64,000 bases of DNA from Bradyrhizobium sp. WBAH42 (GTDB lineage: Bacteria > Pseudomonadota > Alphaproteobacteria > Rhizobiales > Xanthobacteraceae), in contig NZ_CP036533.1 of assembly GCF_024585265.1 (NCBI RefSeq), positions 1,807,001 through 1,871,000 of the forward strand. Reading direction: 5' to 3'. The translations under genes were made by a program, and so were the position numbers. The notes under the pieces are model-generated. The model searched no databases and was not told the DNA's origin. It saw only the letters and a program-made list of their open reading frames with translations. Below, one piece after another: positions 17,785-26,650 of the stretch. Position 1 is the stretch's first letter, and each line of letters starts with the position of its first letter.

Positions 17785-18801
17785 ATGACGGCGCAACGCG
17801 ATTACGAGATGTTCGAGGCCGGCGACGTCACGCTCCAGTCCGGGACCGTGTTTCCCGCGCTGAAGCTCGCCTACAAGACCTATGGCACGCTGAGCGCCGC
17901 CAGGGACAACGTCATCCTCTATCCGACCTCGTTCAGCGCGCAGCACACCGACATTGAATGGCTGATCGGTCCCGATGACGTGCTCGATCCCACGCGTTAC
18001 TTCGTCATCATTCCGAACCTGTTCGGCAACGGCCTGTCGTCCTCGCCCTCGAATACGCCCGGGTCCTTCCCCGAGGTGAGCTATCACGATGCCATCGCGG
18101 TCCAGCACCGCCTGCTCACCGAACGCTTCGGCATCTCGAAGCTTGCGCTGGTCTATGGCTGGTCGATGGGTGGCATGCAGGCCTATCACTGGTCGGCGCT
18201 GCATCCGGACATGGTCGCGCGCGCCGCGGTCGTCTGCGGCAGCGCCCGCTGTGCCCCCTACAACCACGTCTTCCTCGAAAGCGTGAAGGCCGCGCTCTCG
18301 ACCGATCCCGCCTTCCGCGACGGCCGTTTCGTGGAAAGACCTGTCGCCGGCTATCGTGCCATGGGGCGCGTCTATGCCGGCTGGGCGATGTCGCACGGCT
18401 TCTATCGCGACGAAGTCTGGCGCGAAGCTGGCTTCACCTCACTCGAGGATTATCTCACCCGCGCCTGGGATGCGACCTTCGCGCGGCGCGATGCCAACGA
18501 TCTTCTGGCGCAAATCGGCATCTGGCAGCGTGGCGACATCAGCCGCTGTGCGGCCTTCGCCGGCGATCTCGACCGCGCGCTGGCGGCGATCAAGGCCCAC
18601 ATGCTCCTGTTGCCTGGCGCGACCGACCGCTATTTCGACCTCCGCGATAACGAGGACGAGCTCGGCAAGCTCGTCAATGCAAAGTCAGCCGTGCTGCATC
18701 CGATCCCATCGCTGCATGGCCATCGCGCCGGCAACCCCATCAACAATCCACGCGACCAGGCCTTCATCAAGGCCGAGATCGCCGAGCTTCTCCGCAAGTA
18801 G
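17785..18801 (+). CDS. Alpha/beta hydrolase, homoserine O-acyltransferase (MetX)-like
   Basis: A 338-residue protein of the MetX-like branch. It has an opening LAYKTYGTLSAARDNVILYPT, nucleophile elbow GWSMGG with the active Ser, acid in GATDRYFDLRDNE and His in SLHGHRAG. MetX enzymes transfer acetyl or succinyl to homoserine, but this branch of shorter, unlinked proteins is often of unknown substrate. The desaturase gene follows after 15 bp on the same strand, so the two may be co-transcribed. Confidence 0.85.
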   Translation: MTAQRDYEMFEAGDVTLQSGTVFPALKLAYKTYGTLSAARDNVILYPTSFSAQHTDIEWLIGPDDVLDPTRYFVIIPNLFGNGLSSSPSNTPGSFPEVSYHDAIAVQHRLLTERFGISKLALVYGWSMGGMQAYHWSALHPDMVARAAVVCGSARCAPYNHVFLESVKAALSTDPAFRDGRFVERPVAGYRAMGRVYAGWAMSHGFYRDEVWREAGFTSLEDYLTRAWDATFARRDANDLLAQIGIWQRGDISRCAAFAGDLDRALAAIKAHMLLLPGATDRYFDLRDNEDELGKLVNAKSAVLHPIPSLHGHRAGNPINNPRDQAFIKAEIAELLRK

Positions 18802-18816
18802 GGTAGGCAACCGATC

Positions 18817-19764
18817 ATGAGCGACGCAGCTATTTCGGACGCCGGCCATCGCCTGAAGCCGCTAACGCCGGCCACGCTGCGCGAATTGTCGGTTCGCTCC
18901 AACGTCAGAGGTTCGGTGCAGAGCATCAGTCATTACGGCGTGATTATGCTGATGGGCGCACTGATCTTTTTCGTTTCGTCGAGCTGGGGCGTGCTCTGGG
19001 CGCTGCCGCTGATGGTGGTGCAGGGCTATGTCGTCGCCTTCCTGTTCATGGCGGTGCACGAGACCGCGCACAAGACCGCGTTCAGGAGCCGCGGCCTCAA
19101 TCTCGGCGTCGGTTATCTCTCGGCATTCATCATCGGGCTGCCTTACGAATATTACTGCCTGTTTCACTGGGACCATCATCGCTACACGCAGGATCCGGAA
19201 AGGGATCCCGAGCTGATCGTTGGCGTGAAGCCGACGTCCGACACCCAGCTTGTGCTCGCCTATGGCGGCCTGCTGCAGGTCGCCGGCCGTCTGCGGCTGA
19301 TGCTGGGCCATGCGATCACCGGCAAGGTCGTCGTGCCATGGATACCCGAGAGCAAGCGCAGCACCATCGTGGCCGAGGCGCGCGTCTATGTCGCGCTCTA
19401 CGCCCTGCTGCTCGCGCTCTCGCTGTGGTTCTCTTCAGCGCTGCTGCTCTGGGTCTGGATCGTGCCGCTGATCATCGGGCAGTGCTTCCTGCGGCCCTAT
19501 CTCTATGCCGAGCATACCGGCTGCGACCGCACCCGCAGCGCCTTTCAGAACACCCGCACCACCTATACCGGTGCCATCGTCAAATGGTTCGCGTGGAACA
19601 TGCCCTATCATGTCGAGCACCACGCTTATCCCTCGATCCCCTTTCACGCGCTGCCGAAGCTCAACGCGATCGTCGATGGCGAGATCGTCCATCGCGGCCG
19701 CGGCTACATCAGAACGACGCGCGAGACCTGGGCCTGGTTTCGCCGGCAGCGGCAGGCGGGCTAG
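18817..19764 (+). CDS. Fatty acid desaturase family protein
   Basis: 315 residues, with membrane segments flanking three histidine clusters: HETAHKTAF, HWDHHRYT and HVEHHAYP. These are the di-iron ligands of membrane desaturases, hydroxylases and ketolases. The ATG lies 15 bp downstream of the MetX-like stop. It may modify membrane lipids or a terpenoid/ketone substrate; the sequence alone does not decide. Confidence 0.9.
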   Translation: MSDAAISDAGHRLKPLTPATLRELSVRSNVRGSVQSISHYGVIMLMGALIFFVSSSWGVLWALPLMVVQGYVVAFLFMAVHETAHKTAFRSRGLNLGVGYLSAFIIGLPYEYYCLFHWDHHRYTQDPERDPELIVGVKPTSDTQLVLAYGGLLQVAGRLRLMLGHAITGKVVVPWIPESKRSTIVAEARVYVALYALLLALSLWFSSALLLWVWIVPLIIGQCFLRPYLYAEHTGCDRTRSAFQNTRTTYTGAIVKWFAWNMPYHVEHHAYPSIPFHALPKLNAIVDGEIVHRGRGYIRTTRETWAWFRRQRQAG

Positions 19765-19771
19765 CTCAAGG

Positions 19772-19805
19772 CAAAACTCCGGCCGCGATGCGACCGGAGC
19801 TTTGT
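19772..19805. terminator. Bidirectional terminator between convergent genes
   Basis: CTCCGG (19777-19782) pairs with CCGGAG (19794-19799), with AAAA before and CTTTG after. It therefore provides a T tract for the leftward small-protein gene and a weaker one for the desaturase gene. Confidence 0.6.
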
Positions 19806-19820
19806 CGTGAAGGCGAGATA

Positions 19821-20069
19821 TCAGTAGATCCCGTAGGCGCAGACATTCACGACGCGCACGCGCAGGCCGTGACGGGTCTGGACCAGGCGCTCCTGGTAGC
19901 AATTGCTGACGCCGGTGTTGACATAGACGCCGCCGAAGCCCCAGCCGGGACCCCAGTGATGACCCCAGTGGTGATGATGGAAGCCACCGGCCGAAGCGGC
20001 GGTGGGCGCGAGAGCGGCAACGCCGAGCGAACCGGCGGCGATCAGACCAAGTGCAAGCTTACGAAACAT
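19821..20069 (-). CDS. Small secreted His/Gly/Trp-rich protein
   Basis: 82 residues: a signal peptide (MFRKLALGLIAAGS..., cleavage near AASA) and a short mature part with a cluster of seven His among Trp and Gly, then two Cys and an aromatic end (VNVCAYGIY). ATG at 20067-20069 is chosen because GGAG lies 7 nt upstream; ATG two codons earlier would overlap it. The Cys pair could form a disulfide and the His cluster could bind metal. No known function. Confidence 0.75.
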   Translation of the reverse strand: MFRKLALGLIAAGSLGVAALAPTAASAGGFHHHHWGHHWGPGWGFGGVYVNTGVSNCYQERLVQTRHGLRVRVVNVCAYGIY

Positions 20070-20205
20070 CTTCATTCTCCATTCGGCGCTAGGCCAGTGT
20101 TGCGTCCCTGGCTTTCGGTCGAGACGAGACGCGATCGCGTTCATGGCAGGCGCGAAGAATCGTGTTTCAGGAATGTTTCGTCGGCTGCAGCAAAATGTGC
20201 CGCGA

Positions 20206-21186
20206 TCAGGCTTTGCGCGCCGCGGGATAGCGCGCGGCCATCGCTTGCGTCATCTCGGCCATCTTGTCGCGGAGATCGGCGGGTTCCAGCACTTCGGCCT
20301 CCGGGCCAAGCCGCAGCAGTTCGGCCGCTGCGTGCCACGACGTCTTTCCGACCGGCACGCGCGCAATGCGCCAGCCGTCTGCGTCGGTCGTCTCCTCGAG
20401 CTGCGTGCGCGCCTTGACGTAGGGCTGGCTCAGCGCGTCGAGCAGCTTGACGCCGAACGGCGACAGCCGGACAATCGCGACATTGGGATGCATCTCGGCT
20501 TCGAGACGAAGTGTCGCAGCGCGCCAGTAAGCAGCGAGATCGAAATCGGCGGGGCGGTCGAAGCGGTCATCGAGCGCCGCGCAGTCGAGCACGCGTGCGA
20601 CGCGATAGGTGCGCACGCTGCCGTCGACTTGTCCTGCGAGATACCAGCTGCCGCCCTTCAGCACGAGGCCGAGCGGTGCGACACGGCGCTGCTTCTCCGC
20701 ACGCCAGCTCTGGTACCGAATCCTGATAAGCGTCCCGCGCAGCACCGCGCCGGCGATGGTGCGCAGGTGCTTCGGGTCTTCCGCTTCGCCGAACCAGCCG
20801 GGCGCGTCCAGGTGGAAACGCTCCTGCATCCGCCCGGCATCCTCGCGCAAATTCGCAGGCAGGGCCGCCATCAGCTTGTTTTGGGCGGCGATCATCGCGG
20901 CATCGAGCCCGAGCGCCGCGGCCGGGCCTGGCAACCCCGCCAGGAACAGTGCGCCGGCCTCGCTCTGCGACAGCCCGTTCAGCCGCACGCGATAGCCGTC
21001 GAGCAGGCGATAGCCGCCTTCCGCGCCACGGTCGGCGTAAACGGGAACGCCGGACGCCGCGAGCGCGTCGATGTCGCGATAGATCGTGCGCACCGACACT
21101 TCGCAGGCCTCCGCGAGTTCGGGCGCGGTGACCAGTCCCCTGGCCTGGAGGGTGGTGAGGATCGACAGCATCCGGCTCGCGCGCAT
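20206..21186 (-). CDS. YafY-type HTH/WYL-domain transcriptional regulator
   Basis: 326 residues. The N-terminal DeoR-like helix-turn-helix (APELAEACEVSVRTIYRDIDALAASGVPV) and glycine-rich wing (GAEGGYRLLDGYR) are followed by a WYL domain (SWYLAGQVDGSVRTYRVARV) and a C-terminal WCX part. WYL domains sense small ligands or nucleic-acid fragments. It is divergent from a GST gene with a perfect palindrome between them, and probably autoregulates and controls that GST. Confidence 0.93.
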   Translation of the reverse strand: MRASRMLSILTTLQARGLVTAPELAEACEVSVRTIYRDIDALAASGVPVYADRGAEGGYRLLDGYRVRLNGLSQSEAGALFLAGLPGPAAALGLDAAMIAAQNKLMAALPANLREDAGRMQERFHLDAPGWFGEAEDPKHLRTIAGAVLRGTLIRIRYQSWRAEKQRRVAPLGLVLKGGSWYLAGQVDGSVRTYRVARVLDCAALDDRFDRPADFDLAAYWRAATLRLEAEMHPNVAIVRLSPFGVKLLDALSQPYVKARTQLEETTDADGWRIARVPVGKTSWHAAAELLRLGPEAEVLEPADLRDKMAEMTQAMAARYPAARKA

Positions 21187-21195
21187 GATCCCTTA

Positions 21196-21228
21196 AACCA
21201 TACCTGACACAGGATGTCAGGTATGGTT
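21196..21228. promoter_or_regulatory. Perfect 14-bp inverted repeat, likely WYL-regulator operator
   Basis: Arms AACCATACCTGACA and TGTCAGGTATGGTT are exact complements around a 5-bp centre CAGGA. It starts 10 bp upstream of the regulator start codon and ends 44 bp before the GST start. There is no T tract, so an operator is more likely than a terminator. Confidence 0.7.
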
Positions 21229-21272
21229 CGCTACAAGCTGCGCCAACGCCCGCCGGCCAGATGGAGACTGCC

Positions 21273-21917
21273 ATGACCGATCCGAACCGTATCACCCTAT
21301 TCTATTCGCCCCAGACGCGTGCCACCGGCACGCGGGTGCTGCTGGAGGAGCTGGGTGCGCCCTACGATCTCGATGTCCTCAACATGAAGGCCGGCGAGCA
21401 GCGCAAGCCCGCCTATCTCGCCATCAACCCGCTCGGCAAGGTGCCTGCGGTTCGCCACGGCGAGGCGCTGGTGACCGAGCAGGTTGCGATCACCATCTAT
21501 CTCGCCGATCTGTTCCCGCAGGCGGGGTTGACGCCCGCTCTGAACGATCCGCTGCGCGGGCCTTATCTGCGCTGGATCGCCTATTACGGGTCGTCGTTCG
21601 AGCCGGCCTTGATCGACAAGTTCATGCAGCGTGAGCCAGCGCCGATCACGCAATCGCCTTATGCCGATTACGATACGATGCTGGGTGCGCTCGAGGCCCA
21701 GCTGGCGAAAGGACCCTATCTGCTCGGCGAGCGCATGACGGCGGCGGACGTATTGTGGGGCGTCGCCTTCAGCTGGACCATGATGTTCGGCATCGTGCCG
21801 AAGAAGGACGTCTTCGTCCGTTATGCCGAGCGCATGACGGCCCGGCCGGCGTTCCAGCGCATCAATGCCGCCGACGCCGAGATGGCGGCGCAGCATGCCG
21901 CTGTGGCGGGCGGATGA
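21273..21917 (+). CDS. Glutathione S-transferase family protein
   Basis: 214 residues. N-terminal thioredoxin-like domain with LFYSPQTRATG (candidate active Ser/Thr near residues 12-16), conserved cis-Pro in PLGKVPAV and the gamma-glutamyl-binding E-Q/S segment (VTEQVAI). The C-terminal helical domain has MTAADVLWGVAF. ATG at 21273 has GGAG 6 nt upstream. Divergent from the WYL regulator. Substrate unknown. Confidence 0.9.
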   Translation: MTDPNRITLFYSPQTRATGTRVLLEELGAPYDLDVLNMKAGEQRKPAYLAINPLGKVPAVRHGEALVTEQVAITIYLADLFPQAGLTPALNDPLRGPYLRWIAYYGSSFEPALIDKFMQREPAPITQSPYADYDTMLGALEAQLAKGPYLLGERMTAADVLWGVAFSWTMMFGIVPKKDVFVRYAERMTARPAFQRINAADAEMAAQHAAVAGG

Positions 21918-21926
21918 GAGGGCGCT

Positions 21927-22712
21927 TCAAAACCGCGGTGCCCGCTTCTCGGCGAATGCCTTGATGCCTTCCTTGATCTCGTCGCCGCGCATGCTGTCGC
22001 GGTGGCGCCGGTCGGCGGCGGCTTCGTCGAGCTCGCCGCGGGCGAACTCGTTGATCGCGCGCTTCATGCCGCGCATCGCCTGCGGCGCGTTGCCGGCGAG
22101 GATCGCAGCGAGCTTGTCGACCTCCTCGTCCAGGAATTCCACCGGCACCATCGCCGTGAGATAGCCGATGCGCAGCATCTCCGGCGCGCTGATCTTCTGC
22201 GCGGTCAGGAACAGCTTCTTCGCATTGTCGACGCCGAGGCGGGTCACGTAGCGTTTGATCCCGCTCGGGTAATAGTGCAGCCCGAGCCGCGCCGCCGGCA
22301 TGAACATTTCCGCGGTATCGACGCCGATGCGGAAATCGCAAGCGAGCGCGAGGTCGGTCGAGCCGCCATAGACGCCGCCATTGAGCCGGCAGATCGTCGG
22401 CACGCCGAGATCCTCGAGCCGGTTGACCACCGCCTCGAAGGCGGAGCCCGCGCTCTGCTGCTCGCTCGCGCTGACCGCGCGTTCCGCCACTGAATTGAGA
22501 TCGTAGCCGGCGGAGAAGGCGCGCCCGGTTCCGGTCAGCACCAGCACGCGAATATCGGGATCGGCCTCGATCCGGTCGAACAGTCTGACGAGCTCGTCGA
22601 GATCCTCCGCCTGCAGCCGGTTGAGATGTTTCGGCCGGTTGAGGCGGATGGTGGCGCGGGCGCCGGTGACTTCGAGCAGCGGGCCGGTGGCTGCGTCGGC
22701 TGTGTCCGACAT
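21927..22712 (-). CDS. Enoyl-CoA hydratase/isomerase family protein
   Basis: About 261 residues of the crotonase fold. The two oxyanion-hole segments are GRAFSAGYDLNS and NGGVYGGSTDLALACDF; the CoA-binding N-terminal strand LNRPKHLNRL is present. The two usual catalytic Glu of hydratases are not evident (MPAARLGLHYYPSG region), so an isomerase or other crotonase activity is possible. ATG at 22710-22712 is preferred (GGAG 7 nt upstream). It follows the channel gene by 15 bp. Confidence 0.88.
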   Translation of the reverse strand: MSDTADAATGPLLEVTGARATIRLNRPKHLNRLQAEDLDELVRLFDRIEADPDIRVLVLTGTGRAFSAGYDLNSVAERAVSASEQQSAGSAFEAVVNRLEDLGVPTICRLNGGVYGGSTDLALACDFRIGVDTAEMFMPAARLGLHYYPSGIKRYVTRLGVDNAKKLFLTAQKISAPEMLRIGYLTAMVPVEFLDEEVDKLAAILAGNAPQAMRGMKRAINEFARGELDEAAADRRHRDSMRGDEIKEGIKAFAEKRAPRF

Positions 22713-22727
22713 TCTTGTCTCCATTAC

Positions 22728-23834
22728 TTACTTGTTTTCGCGCGCGCGCCGCTTTGCTTCCGCATCGATGGTTTCGGCGAGATCCGGATGCCGTGCCATC
22801 AGCACGCGGAAATCGACGAGGTCGAGCACCAGCAGCTGCGACACCTTCGTGGTCGAGACGTTGGCCCCGCGCTTGTTGTTGCCGAGCAGCGCCATCTCGC
22901 CGAAGAAGGCGCCTTCGCCGAGCTGCACCTTCTTGCCGGGCAGATCGACCTCGACCTCGCCGGCAGCGATGAAATACATGCAGTCGCCCTGCGCACCTTT
23001 GCGGATGATCGTGGTGCGCGCCGGCAGCTCGATGGTGCGCAGCATGTGGGTGACGTCGGCGATCGCCGCCGGTCCCAGGGTTGCGAAGAACGGCACCTTG
23101 CTGACGGATTCCCAGGTCTTGAGGAAATTGTCGCGCCGTGTCTCCGCGGCAAAGCCGGTCGCCAGGATACCGGTCCAGAGGCCGAACACGCCGAGGCCCG
23201 AGATCATCACCAGCGCTGCCACCAAGCGGCCAAGCGGGGTGACCGGCACGACGTCGCCATAGCCGGTCGTGGTCAGGGTCACCACCGCCCACCACAATGC
23301 GCTCGGGACGCTGCCGAATGTCTGCGGCTGCACGTCCCGCTCCAGGAAATATTCAGCGACGGAGGCGAGGAAGACCACCATCAGGAAGATCACGAGCACG
23401 CTGACCAACGGCCCCGATTCCAGCACCAGAACGCGGCGCAGCTGCCGCAGACCGGGAATGCCCGGCACCACCTTCAGCACCCAGAGCACGCTGAGCAACC
23501 AGGCCGTCTTCGGCTCGACGCCGAGGAGAAGCGCGGCCGGTACGGCCAGCGCCCCGATCGCATCGACGATGCCGGCGGAGGAGGAGACGTAGAGCGAAAG
23601 CCGCCCGTGCCGCGCCATATGGCGCAGTCGCACCAGCCATTCGAACACGAAATAGGCGAGGCAGGTCCAGAGCAGGGCGCCGACCCAGCCCCACGCCTCT
23701 TTGGCCCGGTTGTCCGTCAGCAGCACCATGCCGAGCACGCCGACGGTCACCGCGACATAGGCCGCCTTGGTCATGTTGCGGCCGGCCGTGGCGGCCGCGA
23801 ACTGGGCCAGAGCGGAGATCAGCGGCTTGGACAT
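22728..23834 (-). CDS. Cyclic-nucleotide-gated K+ channel (MloK1-like)
   Basis: 368 residues: membrane segments S1-S6 in the first 230 residues, pore with selectivity filter T188-T-T-G-Y-G-D194, then a cyclic-nucleotide-binding domain (about 255-360). The CNBD phosphate-binding cassette is intact (FGEMALL followed by KRGANV). Size and plan match MloK1 of Mesorhizobium loti. No strongly charged S4 is obvious, so it is probably ligand- rather than voltage-gated. It probably conducts K+ in the inner membrane on cAMP binding. Confidence 0.92.
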   Translation of the reverse strand: MSKPLISALAQFAAATAGRNMTKAAYVAVTVGVLGMVLLTDNRAKEAWGWVGALLWTCLAYFVFEWLVRLRHMARHGRLSLYVSSSAGIVDAIGALAVPAALLLGVEPKTAWLLSVLWVLKVVPGIPGLRQLRRVLVLESGPLVSVLVIFLMVVFLASVAEYFLERDVQPQTFGSVPSALWWAVVTLTTTGYGDVVPVTPLGRLVAALVMISGLGVFGLWTGILATGFAAETRRDNFLKTWESVSKVPFFATLGPAAIADVTHMLRTIELPARTTIIRKGAQGDCMYFIAAGEVEVDLPGKKVQLGEGAFFGEMALLGNNKRGANVSTTKVSQLLVLDLVDFRVLMARHPDLAETIDAEAKRRARENK

Positions 23835-23995
23835 GCGAAGAAGGCTATTCGGTCTCGGGGCAGGTCTCGAGGCCCCGAATGGGACGTCGGCGCCAAAGTG
23901 CCTGCCCGGGCGGAGGCCGTCAACGACGGTGCAGGTCGTTTTGCCGGCGTCGCTGCGCCGGGCCCGCCGTCGGTGCCGCCATCGCCGGCGGGGTG

Positions 23996-24214
23996 CTACC
24001 TGAAATGTGGCGGCTCGTCGTAGCCGCGGCGACTGCTGAAGAACAGCAGCACCATCAGCCCGACGCCGACGATGACGGAAAACCCCGCGCCCAGCGCCAG
24101 TGCCACATAGCCTTCCGTCGGGATCGGCTCACCTTCGACCGCCATTGCGGAATAGGCGAAGTAGCCGGCCGCCGCCAGCATTGCCAGAAGGAGGATGATG
24201 AGGAGTGCACGCAT
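23996..24214 (-). CDS. Small membrane protein with two TM segments
   Basis: 72 residues, starting at the ATG with GGAGAA about 8 nt upstream. Two hydrophobic helices (about residues 2-20 and 33-55) flank a short loop with EGEPIPTEG, and the C-terminus is basic (SSRRGYDEPP). Function unknown. It stands alone between the channel and TAXI genes on the same strand. Confidence 0.7.
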   Translation of the reverse strand: MRALLIILLLAMLAAAGYFAYSAMAVEGEPIPTEGYVALALGAGFSVIVGVGLMVLLFFSSRRGYDEPPHFR

Positions 24215-24407
24215 GCCGCGTTCTCCGGTTGCAACCGGAAACCAACGGTTGCGAATGGGCAGGGTTCCAGACGGCGTGCCGCAGAGTCGGGGACCCTGTG
24301 GCAACGCAAATCGTGGAAGTTCCTGGGTCCCGGCTCAACGCTGCACTGCCTTCGGCATTGCAGCTTGTCCGGGACACGAGAAAGGCGGGTCGTCCAATCC
24401 GGCGGTA

Positions 24408-25853
24408 TCAGGCGCTCTGGGCGGTCTTCACCACCACGACGTTGCTGTCGTCCAGCGGAGCCGGCCCGGCATCGCGCCCCGTCTTGTCAGCCTCGCCGGC
24501 ATGACGTTTCAGATAGTCGCGGCGCATGCCGATCTCGTCGCGGACGAACTCGTAGCCGAGCTTGAAGGTGTCGAGCCCGTCGGTACTGATCGTGCCGTCC
24601 CTGAGGCCGATGACGGCACCGCGCAAGATGGTCTCGAGCTCATCCTGGAGACATTCGAGCTGATCCAGCGAGTGGGCGTGCTCGATCCGCTCGCCGATGT
24701 CGAGGATGGCGGTCGAGAGCTCGCTGGCCTTCTCCGGCGCGATACGGGTGATCTTGGCGTAGATCGCGGCGAAGATCGAGCCGATGATGCTGAGCGCTGC
24801 GGCGCCCAGATACATCAGGTCGCTGTATTTATCCATGAACGACTTGGTATCGTCGTTGATGTAGTCGGCGGCGCCCCGATGCGCGATCACGAAGGCGTCC
24901 TTCTCGACCGAGGCCGGCTCGATCCTGGTGGCAAAGCCGTTGTCGAGCCCGAGCGCCGACTTGTTCTCGTAGACGATGCGCGCGAGCTCGCCGGCCGTGG
25001 TCGGGGACATCCTGGATTGCGCGACCAGCAGCCATTCGAGCCCGATCGTGTCGAGATCGTCGTCGGGAATCTGCGGGGACGTCGACACCGAGCCCGCTGT
25101 CACGGTCTCGTCGGAAATGCCGGGGAATTTGCGCGCCAGCGTCTTGGCTTCGTCGATGGCGTTCAGCGTGAAGCCGCCGCGCTTGGCGGCTTGCTCGTAG
25201 GATTTGTCCCGGATCGCCTTCGAGGCATGGACGATGGCGATCACTGCGCTGAAGCCGTTTGCCGGGGCAAACAGCTTGTCGAGCGTCGCGCCCTGCGGCG
25301 CCATCTGGATTTTCGTAGCCTCGGGACCATCGGGGACGTCGAGGATGCTGCGCACGAAGGCGAGCGAGGATTCGTTCTCGGCGACGACGGCGACTTTCTT
25401 CTTCTTCAATTCGGCGAGCGACTTGATCTTCTTGTTGCCGGGACCGAGCAGGAGCACGAGATCGTGCTCGAGGATCGCGAGTGTACGCGCCCGCAGCGGC
25501 ACCTTTGCGTCCGTGCGCAGCACGGCGAGGTCGGCCTGCCTGCGGTCGAACTGCGCGAGCGCCTTGGCATTGTCGGCGTTGCTGACGATGTTGATCCGGA
25601 AGCGCGATGCGTTGTTCTTCAGGAGGGCGGCGAGCTTGGCTGCGAACAGCGCCTCGTCGCTGTTGGGACCGCCGACGGCGAAGGTCAGCGTCTCCGAATT
25701 GTGCACCAGCGTGCGGCCGGCCCAGACGGTGGCAAGCGACAGCAGCAGGGTCAGCACGACGTAGAGGAAAACCTGCTGCTGGTTGGTCTTGATCACCTTG
25801 GGACGCCGGGGCGGTGGCACGGTCGGCGATGCAGTGGGGCCTTCAGTACTCAT
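24408..25853 (-). CDS. TAXI-family solute-binding protein, membrane anchored
   Basis: 481 residues. A proline-rich cytoplasmic start is followed by a TM anchor (about 27-47), a periplasmic TAXI-type binding domain (VGGPNSDEALFAAKLAALL..., LAVLRTDAKVP, PAN/F segments) and a second TM (about 345-370). A 110-residue C-terminal cytoplasmic helical tail is rich in E/L (ERIEHAHSLDQLECLQDELE). No TRAP permease gene is nearby. The layout suggests a ligand sensor or anchored receptor rather than a free binding protein. Confidence 0.85.
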   Translation of the reverse strand: MSTEGPTASPTVPPPRRPKVIKTNQQQVFLYVVLTLLLSLATVWAGRTLVHNSETLTFAVGGPNSDEALFAAKLAALLKNNASRFRINIVSNADNAKALAQFDRRQADLAVLRTDAKVPLRARTLAILEHDLVLLLGPGNKKIKSLAELKKKKVAVVAENESSLAFVRSILDVPDGPEATKIQMAPQGATLDKLFAPANGFSAVIAIVHASKAIRDKSYEQAAKRGGFTLNAIDEAKTLARKFPGISDETVTAGSVSTSPQIPDDDLDTIGLEWLLVAQSRMSPTTAGELARIVYENKSALGLDNGFATRIEPASVEKDAFVIAHRGAADYINDDTKSFMDKYSDLMYLGAAALSIIGSIFAAIYAKITRIAPEKASELSTAILDIGERIEHAHSLDQLECLQDELETILRGAVIGLRDGTISTDGLDTFKLGYEFVRDEIGMRRDYLKRHAGEADKTGRDAGPAPLDDSNVVVVKTAQSA

Positions 25854-26212
25854 GGCAGCACTCTGGCCTTATCGTTTGGCTGACGGCGCCTGGCTTGGAA
25901 GCGCAGCCGGCCCGGTAATTCGTAAACGCCTGAAAAAAGAACGATATTCCCGATCGCCGATGATAGCGCGAAGGGAGCGGAATGCAAATTTCGAGCCGGA
26001 GGTAACCTTACTCGAGATGTCCGCGGCGATTGGTCATCCTATCACCAGTTAGCCACACTTGGCGATTTTCCAGTTCCACCCGGCTGCATTCCGCCGCGGG
26101 AGATGTCATAAATCACGCGTCCCGGCGATTTGACCGGTCCAAGAAGAAGTTGCGCTGAACGCTCCAATTCTTCTCGTCACGTCAATGAGGCGTCAGCTTG
26201 TCGTTTCCACCC
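25854..26212. other. Intergenic, no gene seen
   Basis: About 360 bp between the divergent TAXI and DUF3307 genes. No coding frame with local codon bias, no RNA gene recognised; it should hold both promoters. Confidence 0.5.
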
Positions 26213-26599
26213 ATGTCATCGGCGATTCCGGTTGAAGCGCTCATTGGCTGGATGTCGCTGCTCACCTTCAAGCACGTCATCGCCGATTTCGTTCTTCAAA
26301 CCGCCTGGATGGCGCACGGCAAGGACCAGAAGCATGGCTGGGCCCTGCCGCTCCTGGTGCACTGCCTGGTCCACCTTGCCGTCGCGCTGCCGCTGATCGT
26401 GATCGTGGCGCCGAGATTCTGGTTCGTCGCCTTCATCGACTTCGCGATCCACATCACGATCGACCGCGCCAAGGGATTCGTCTCCGCCAATTTCGGCGTC
26501 GACCTCGCCCATCCCTGGTTCTGGACCCTGATCGGCGTCGACCAGGCGCTGCATCACCTGACCGGCTTCGGCCTCTCCATCTTCATGGCGGCGAACTGA
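26213..26599 (+). CDS. DUF3307 family membrane protein
   Basis: 128 residues with about four membrane segments and the DUF3307 pattern: FKHVIADFVLQTAWMAHGK at the start, HCLVHLAVALPL, HITIDRAKG and a late DQALHHLTG. The repeated His/Asp pattern in membrane helices is family-typical. ATG at 26213 is taken; an in-frame TTG five codons earlier is possible. Function unknown. Confidence 0.87.
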   Translation: MSSAIPVEALIGWMSLLTFKHVIADFVLQTAWMAHGKDQKHGWALPLLVHCLVHLAVALPLIVIVAPRFWFVAFIDFAIHITIDRAKGFVSANFGVDLAHPWFWTLIGVDQALHHLTGFGLSIFMAAN

Positions 26600-26626
26600 G
26601 GCCTGCGGCCCAGTGGCCAGACGTGG

Positions 26627-26650
26627 ATGGCCGGGACAAGCCCCGGCCAT
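26627..26650. repeat. Short palindromic hairpin after DUF3307 gene
   Basis: ATGGCCGGG (26627-26635) pairs with CCCGGCCAT (26642-26650). It looks like a dispersed intergenic hairpin and may also act as a 3' end signal. Confidence 0.5.
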
